From assembly GCF_004339525.1 (NCBI RefSeq), contig NZ_SMGE01000001.1, forward strand, positions 3,348,001 through 3,412,000: a DNA stretch of 64,000 nt, written 5' to 3'. The stretch's first letter is position 1; each line of letters starts with the position of its first letter. Of the stretch, positions 59,635 to 64,000 are shown one piece after another. Source of the DNA: Flavobacterium sp. 90 (GTDB lineage: Bacteria; Bacteroidota; Bacteroidia; Flavobacteriales; Flavobacteriaceae). A program made the translations under genes and the position numbers. The notes under the pieces are model-generated. The model saw only the letters and a list, made by a program, of their open reading frames with translations, searched no databases and was not told the DNA's origin.

Positions 59635-61179
59635 ATGGAAAATTTCAAAAATGCAAACCCTGCAAAGGTAGATAAAACCACAATTATCAGTTTAGAAAAA
59701 GGAAAATTACCGCCGCAAGTCCTTGAATTAGAGGAGGCAGTTCTTGGTGCGATGATGATTGATAAAAAAGGGGTAGATGATGTAATTGATATTTTACAGG
59801 CTGATGCTTTTTATAAAGATTCACATAAATTTATTTTTGAAGCAATTGTTCAGCTTTTTACCGAAACACAGCCAATTGACTTGCTGACCGTTTCGACCCA
59901 ATTGAAAAAAAATGGAAAACTGGAATTAGCCGGTGGAGATTTTTATTTAATTCAGCTTACGCAAAAAATCGCGTCTTCAGCGCATATCGAATTCCACTCA
60001 CGTATTATTCTTCAAAAATTCATTCAAAGAAGTTTGATTCGAATTTCGTCTGAAATTATCGAAGCGTCTTATGATGAAACTGCAGATGTATTTGATTTGC
60101 TGGATCAAGCCGAATCAAAATTATATGAAGTAACACAAGGAAATATTAAACGTAGTTCTGAAACTGCACAGAGTTTAGTACTTCAGGCTAAAAAGAAGAT
60201 TGAAGAAATTGCTAAACAAGAAGGTTTAAGTGGTGTTGAAACTGGATTTCATAATCTTGATAAACTGACTTCAGGATGGCAACCCAGCGATTTAATTATT
60301 ATCGCGGCGAGACCTGCGATGGGAAAAACGGCATTCGTACTTTCGATGGCGAGAAATATTGCTATTCAGTACGGGCATGGAGTGGCTTTGTTCTCTCTGG
60401 AGATGGCATCAGTTCAGTTAATCACGAGGCTTATTTCGTCAGAAACAGGATTATCATCAGAGAAATTACGTACTGGTAAATTAGAACCTCACGAGTGGGA
60501 AATGTTGAGTACCAAAGTAAAAAACTTAGAAAAAGCTCCTTTGTTTATTGATGATACGCCATCGCTTTCTATTTTCGATTTAAGAGCAAAATGTCGTCGT
60601 TTAGTTTCACAGCATGGTATCAAAATTATTATTATTGACTATTTGCAGTTGATGACTGCGGGAGGAAATAATAAAGGTGGAGGAAATCGTGAGCAGGAGA
60701 TTTCGACAATCTCCCGAAACTTAAAGGCCTTGGCAAAAGAGCTAAACGTTCCGGTAATTGCACTTTCGCAGTTATCGCGTGCCGTTGAAACGCGTGGATC
60801 CAGTAAACGTCCTTTGCTTTCGGATCTTCGTGAATCTGGGGCGATTGAGCAGGATGCGGATATTGTATCGTTTTTATACCGACCAGAATACTACAAAATT
60901 GAAGAATGGGATGATGATGAGGCATCGCCAACTACCGGTCAGGCCGAAATTATGATCGCGAAACACCGTAATGGTGGTATTGAGAATATTCGATTGAAAT
61001 TTATAGGACATCTTGGAAAGTTTGATAACCTTGATGATTTTTCAGGTAGTTATGATGATTTACCGTCAAAAATGAATCATGATGACAATCCATTTATAAC
61101 TAAAAATTTACCATCAGCAAATGAAGCATTTGGAAGCAACCTGAATGATGATGATGATGATAGTGATGTTCCATTTTAA
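59635..61179 (+). CDS. dnaB: Replicative DNA helicase DnaB
   Basis: 514 residues. The N-terminal DnaG-interacting domain (PPQVLELEEAVLGAMMIDKKG, PIDLLTVSTQLKKNGKL) is followed by the RecA-like motor: IIIAARPAMGKTAFVLSMA, FSLEMASVQL, IIIIDYLQLMTAGG, LSQLSRAVETRG, DLRESGAIEQDADIV. The tail is acidic (DDDDDSDVPF). It is the hexameric fork helicase. There is no intein, and the usual insertion points are uninterrupted. It is followed by a terminator. Confidence 0.97.
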   Translation: MENFKNANPAKVDKTTIISLEKGKLPPQVLELEEAVLGAMMIDKKGVDDVIDILQADAFYKDSHKFIFEAIVQLFTETQPIDLLTVSTQLKKNGKLELAGGDFYLIQLTQKIASSAHIEFHSRIILQKFIQRSLIRISSEIIEASYDETADVFDLLDQAESKLYEVTQGNIKRSSETAQSLVLQAKKKIEEIAKQEGLSGVETGFHNLDKLTSGWQPSDLIIIAARPAMGKTAFVLSMARNIAIQYGHGVALFSLEMASVQLITRLISSETGLSSEKLRTGKLEPHEWEMLSTKVKNLEKAPLFIDDTPSLSIFDLRAKCRRLVSQHGIKIIIIDYLQLMTAGGNNKGGGNREQEISTISRNLKALAKELNVPVIALSQLSRAVETRGSSKRPLLSDLRESGAIEQDADIVSFLYRPEYYKIEEWDDDEASPTTGQAEIMIAKHRNGGIENIRLKFIGHLGKFDNLDDFSGSYDDLPSKMNHDDNPFITKNLPSANEAFGSNLNDDDDDSDVPF

Positions 61180-61188
61180 CAAATTATT

Positions 61189-61216
61189 AAAAAGCCTTAT
61201 TTTAAGGCTTTTTTTG
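61189..61216 (+). terminator. Terminator after dnaB
   Basis: AAGCCTTA/TAAGGCTT stem with a short loop, followed by T7. Confidence 0.82.
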
Positions 61217-61314
61217 TATTCAAATGTTAAAATTCTTAATAAAATTCTGTAGTTTAGCAATTCGATTGTCTAAACAGTCGTCTATTAACTTGTAACCAAA
61301 AACAAATTTATATT

Positions 61315-61701
61315 ATGGCAGATGAAAACAAATTAAAAGAAGGGGATACTCAAATTTCTTTAGTAACAGCACAAGAATGGGTAAAAAATTGGAAAGACCC
61401 AAAACAAAATGAAAATAGAGTTAAGGTAGATTCGTACCTAATTCCAGTGCAAAATTTAGCGCTTGTTCTAGCTCAGGGAATTGATGCTGCAAGAGCATAT
61501 GTTGGAATTAATAGTAAAGGAGCACAAACTTTAATGATTGTGGGAACAAAGTATGATCCTAAAACAGGTATTTATGTAGATATGATTCCTACTGGTAGCG
61601 GTGAAGAAGAAATACTTTCTGCAATTCCTAGTGCGATTTACGATTTTACAGAACCAAGCCCTCCAGGTAAAGCTGATCCAAGTAGTCCGCTGAATGTATA
61701 A
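61315..61701 (+). CDS. Small cytoplasmic protein of an uncharacterised family (YDFTxPSPP C-terminus)
   Basis: 128 residues with no signal peptide. The body reads VTAQEWVKNWKDPKQNE, then VDSYLIPVQNLALVLAQGI, YVGINSKGAQTLMIVGTKYD, and ends IYDFTEPSPPGKADPSSPLN. Two downstream lipoproteins show the same order: a Trp-containing helix, an AYL-x-P segment, a strand with V-x-LGYS, LQIKVIG plus KTG, and a YD-x-x-x-P-x-PP end. I infer one superfamily in cytoplasmic and lipid-anchored forms. The stop is directly followed by the next ATG, so the two genes are coupled. Function is unknown. Confidence 0.72.
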   Translation: MADENKLKEGDTQISLVTAQEWVKNWKDPKQNENRVKVDSYLIPVQNLALVLAQGIDAARAYVGINSKGAQTLMIVGTKYDPKTGIYVDMIPTGSGEEEILSAIPSAIYDFTEPSPPGKADPSSPLNV

Positions 61702-62337
61702 ATGCGGTCATTTTTTGTAAATGCGGGATATATTCTTTTATTGATTAATTTCTTATTATTTGTATTTGGCTTTTTTAAGAATGGAAAAGCTTATAAAATT
61801 TTTACTGTTTATTTATTTGTGATAATTGGTGTTCAGTTAAGTGCTTATATTTTTAAAGAGCTTTACAATAACAACCTCTTTTTATCGCATATTTATTTTA
61901 TAGGACAGTTTATATTATTAAGCTTGTTTTATCTGGAATTAGTAAAAGGCGAATTTCAAAAGAAAGCAATAAAGATAGGTTTTGTATTAGTTCTATTGAC
62001 TCTGGCGATTCAATACGGATTAAAAACTGAACTTTTTTTTAAGTTCAACTTATACGAAATCTTTATTACTTCGTTTTTGCTGATTATATATGCAACGTTT
62101 CATTTCTACAACATGTTAGATGATAAAAAAGAATTTTATTTTATTAACATGGGCGTTTTATTGTACCTCTTTGCAAGTACGATTTTATTTCTAGTTGGAA
62201 ATTTAACGGTAAAATTCAGTGACAATTTCAATATGATAACATGGATGCTGAATGCAATTTTATACGTTGTTTATCAGCTGTTTGTATTGTATGAATGGAA
62301 AGTGATTTTTTTTAGTAAAAAAGCGATTAATACTTAA
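61702..62337 (+). CDS. Multi-pass membrane protein, unknown function
   Basis: 211 residues with about six membrane helices (AGYILLLINFLLFVFGFF; IFTVYLFVIIGVQLSAYIF; IYFIGQFILLSLFYLELV; GFVLVLLTLAIQYGL; IFITSFLLIIYATFHF; MGVLLYLFASTILFLVGNL, with a possible seventh). The loops are short and there is no soluble domain. It begins at the base after the stop of the small-protein gene. It is not a recognised transporter. Similar topology is seen in sensor membrane domains. Family unknown to me. Confidence 0.72.
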   Translation: MRSFFVNAGYILLLINFLLFVFGFFKNGKAYKIFTVYLFVIIGVQLSAYIFKELYNNNLFLSHIYFIGQFILLSLFYLELVKGEFQKKAIKIGFVLVLLTLAIQYGLKTELFFKFNLYEIFITSFLLIIYATFHFYNMLDDKKEFYFINMGVLLYLFASTILFLVGNLTVKFSDNFNMITWMLNAILYVVYQLFVLYEWKVIFFSKKAINT

Positions 62338-62353
62338 TTAATAATCATTATTG

Positions 62354-63118
62354 ATGAAAAAAAGAAGTTTATTAGGTGCTGCTCTGGCAGTGCTTTTAAT
62401 GTTCTCTTGTCAAAAAGAGAATTCGCAGGAAAATAGTTCTTTGGTTTCAAAAACCGAACAAGAGAATTGGCAAACCGCAAAACTGGATGCTAAATTCGCA
62501 GCTTCTCAAAAACAAGTTACAGCATACTTATTTCAAACTGACGCAATGGCTAAACTGGTCGAAACACCAAATGTAGAGTACGTACAGTTTGTTTTGGGTT
62601 ATAGTGACAATACTTTACAGATCAAAGTTATTGGAGTTGATAAAACCGGAAAAGAATTTGCAAGTGTTGATTCTAAGATTCTTAACGAAACTTCTGATAT
62701 CAATAAATTGTCTACATTAAAAGCATCAAACAGCAAAACAAGCAAGGGAAGTGCTCTTTTAAATGATCACTTAATTTTGCCTAACGTTGCACTTGATGGT
62801 ATCAATGCGTGGCAGAAAAAATTAAATACCGTGTCAGATTTAGACGAAGTACTTTCTTATGAAGGTGCCCGTTTTAAATATTATACTTTAGAAGCTGCAG
62901 TCATTGCCGATATGGTAAAAGACAAAAATAATGCAAACATTGGTTTGTTTTTAGGACTTAATCCTGTTGGAAAAGTAACTACCATTTTGATTGGATTAGA
63001 TAAAAATAATTCAATTAAAAAAACTTCTTTTAATGGTAAAACAGCGAGTGTTGCAGATGTATATGATGCAACGCGTCCTTGTCCTCCTTATGGGGATCCA
63101 GTTCCTGGTAATCAATAA
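62354..63118 (+). CDS. Lipoprotein, tandem paralogue 1, unknown function
   Basis: 254 residues from the ATG at 62354 (TTG immediately before it ignored). The lipobox is LLMFSC (Cys19), followed by a Gln/Ser/Asn tether. The body has TEQENWQTAKLDAKFAASQKQ, AYLFQTDAMAKLVE, FVLGYSDNTLQIKVIGVDKTG, and a C-terminal LGLNPVGKVTTILIGLDKNN. It ends YDATRPCPPYGDPVPGNQ. It is closely related to the next gene and more distantly to the small protein at 61315. It is a probable envelope protein. No function is known. Confidence 0.75.
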   Translation: MKKRSLLGAALAVLLMFSCQKENSQENSSLVSKTEQENWQTAKLDAKFAASQKQVTAYLFQTDAMAKLVETPNVEYVQFVLGYSDNTLQIKVIGVDKTGKEFASVDSKILNETSDINKLSTLKASNSKTSKGSALLNDHLILPNVALDGINAWQKKLNTVSDLDEVLSYEGARFKYYTLEAAVIADMVKDKNNANIGLFLGLNPVGKVTTILIGLDKNNSIKKTSFNGKTASVADVYDATRPCPPYGDPVPGNQ

Positions 63119-63150
63119 TTAGAATATTTTAAGATTAAAACAATTAATAA

Positions 63151-63189
63151 ATGGCTATTGGAATGAATGTTTTGATAGCCATTTTTTTT
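63151..63189 (+). terminator. Terminator between the tandem lipoprotein genes
   Basis: ATGGCTAT/ATAGCCAT stem with a loop of about 16 nt, followed by T8. The second copy is therefore probably transcribed separately. Confidence 0.7.
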
Positions 63190-63244
63190 GAATATTTCAG
63201 TATAAACTGAAATGTCTATTATGTTTAACTAATAATTACTAATA

Positions 63245-63985
63245 ATGAAAAGAACCAGTTTATTAGGTGCTGCCTTGATAGCACTTTTAATGTTCTCTTG
63301 TCAAAAAGAGAGCTCACAAGAGAATAGTTCCGTAGTTTCAAAAGTGGAGCAGGAGAATTGGCAAACGGCAAAGTTGGATGCTAAATTCGCAGCGTCTCAA
63401 AAGCAAGTTACAGCTTATTTATTTCCAACTGATCAAATGTCAAAATTGGTTGAAACGCCAAATGTAGAATTTGTTCAGTTTGTTTTGGGTTACAGTGATA
63501 ATACGTTACAAATCAAAGTTATTGGAGTTGATAAAACAGGAATAGAACTGGCAAGTGTTGATTCTGAAATTCTTAAAGATGCTTCTGATACAGATAAATT
63601 GGCAGCATTAAAAACATCAATTACTAAAACAAGCAAAGGAACAACGCTTTTAAATGAGCATTTGATTTCACCTGATGTTGCTTTGGATGGTATTAATACA
63701 TGGCAGAAAAAATTGTCTGCTGTTTCTGATTTAGACGAAATACTTTCTTATGAAGGCGCTCGTTTTAAACATTACAGTTTAGAAAGTGCTATTATTGTTG
63801 ATATGCTTAAAAACAAAAAAAATGTAAATATTGGTTTGTTTTTAGGGCTTAATCCTGTTGGAAAAGTAACTACTTTTTTGATAGGATTAGATAAAAACAA
63901 TTCAATAAAGAAAGGATCATTAACAACTAAAGAGGCTGATGCTGGTGATGTATATGACGGATTGCGTCCTTCACCACCATATTAA
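63245..63985 (+). CDS. Lipoprotein, tandem paralogue 2, unknown function
   Basis: 246 residues with the same signal peptide and lipobox as paralogue 1 (LLMFSC). Long stretches are identical, for example ENWQTAKLDAKFAASQKQVT and FVLGYSDNTLQIKVIGVDKTG. It ends earlier, YDGLRPSPPY, without the Cys-containing extension PCPPYGDPVPGNQ of paralogue 1. This is a clear tandem duplication followed by tail divergence. The stop lies 15 bp before the window edge, so further copies may follow. Confidence 0.76.
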   Translation: MKRTSLLGAALIALLMFSCQKESSQENSSVVSKVEQENWQTAKLDAKFAASQKQVTAYLFPTDQMSKLVETPNVEFVQFVLGYSDNTLQIKVIGVDKTGIELASVDSEILKDASDTDKLAALKTSITKTSKGTTLLNEHLISPDVALDGINTWQKKLSAVSDLDEILSYEGARFKHYSLESAIIVDMLKNKKNVNIGLFLGLNPVGKVTTFLIGLDKNNSIKKGSLTTKEADAGDVYDGLRPSPPY

Positions 63986-64000
63986 TAGTTAAAATATTCC

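Noticed and set aside
59635..61179. Intein in dnaB
   Set aside because: The protein has normal length and uninterrupted Walker A and H4-type motifs.

Overview
The window comes from a Bacteroidota genome, most likely Flavobacterium or a close relative. The evidence is low GC, short or absent Shine-Dalgarno sequences, promoters with TAnnTTTG -7 boxes, many short-signal lipoproteins, TonB/BtuB-type transport, a zeaxanthin-type carotenoid cluster, a transketolase split into two genes, and a Tgt lacking its zinc cysteines. Most genes look like ordinary chromosome. Accessory character is concentrated in dispersed intergenic repeats, one insertion sequence, and the tRNA-rich stretch at 41-48 kb.

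Layout. 0-4.7 kb: a secreted EF-hand-like protein cut by the window edge, then a TolC/HlyD/ABC-2 permease export operon with no ATPase gene. 4.7-16.5 kb: a corrinoid region. A cobalamin riboswitch with a good promoter precedes btuB and a beta-propeller lipoprotein of BtuG type. Next come cobC, cobS, a fused bluB-cobT gene and cobU, with an IS481-type element between cobS and bluB-cobT, and then a BtuFCD-type ABC importer. Together they would capture corrinoids at the surface, import them, and rebuild the lower ligand with self-made dimethylbenzimidazole. 16.5-31 kb: housekeeping and small hypothetical genes, including an ECF sigma factor overlapping a gene for a protein predicted to cross both membranes (anti-sigma-like N-terminus, TM helix, long linker, outer-membrane barrel).

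31-38 kb: a light-response cluster on the minus strand, merR(B12-binding)-crtI-crtB-crtZ-SRPBCC-photolyase. Its three large intergenic gaps each carry a different dispersed repeat. A Kir-type K+ channel lies upstream. 38-42.5 kb: TPR protein, acyltransferase, LytTR and AraC-type regulators.

41-48.3 kb: two nearly identical Lys-Lys-terminator-Leu tRNA arrays, promoter included, bracket about 5 kb with an acyltransferase and three orphan lipoprotein genes. Several hairpin-plus-T-arm-like remnants occur in the same stretch, which suggests repeated tRNA-array duplication and decay. 48.4-61.2 kb: conserved housekeeping genes (aroK, PRTase, S4 protein, FKBP lipoprotein, split transketolase, deacetylase, tgt, LptF/G permease, EamA, accA, dnaB). 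61.3-64 kb: an uncharacterised module of a small cytoplasmic protein, a multi-pass membrane protein and two tandem lipoproteins. The small protein and the lipoproteins share motifs, including a proline-rich C-terminus after a YD dipeptide.

All assignments come from reading the sequence and family knowledge. No database search was run.
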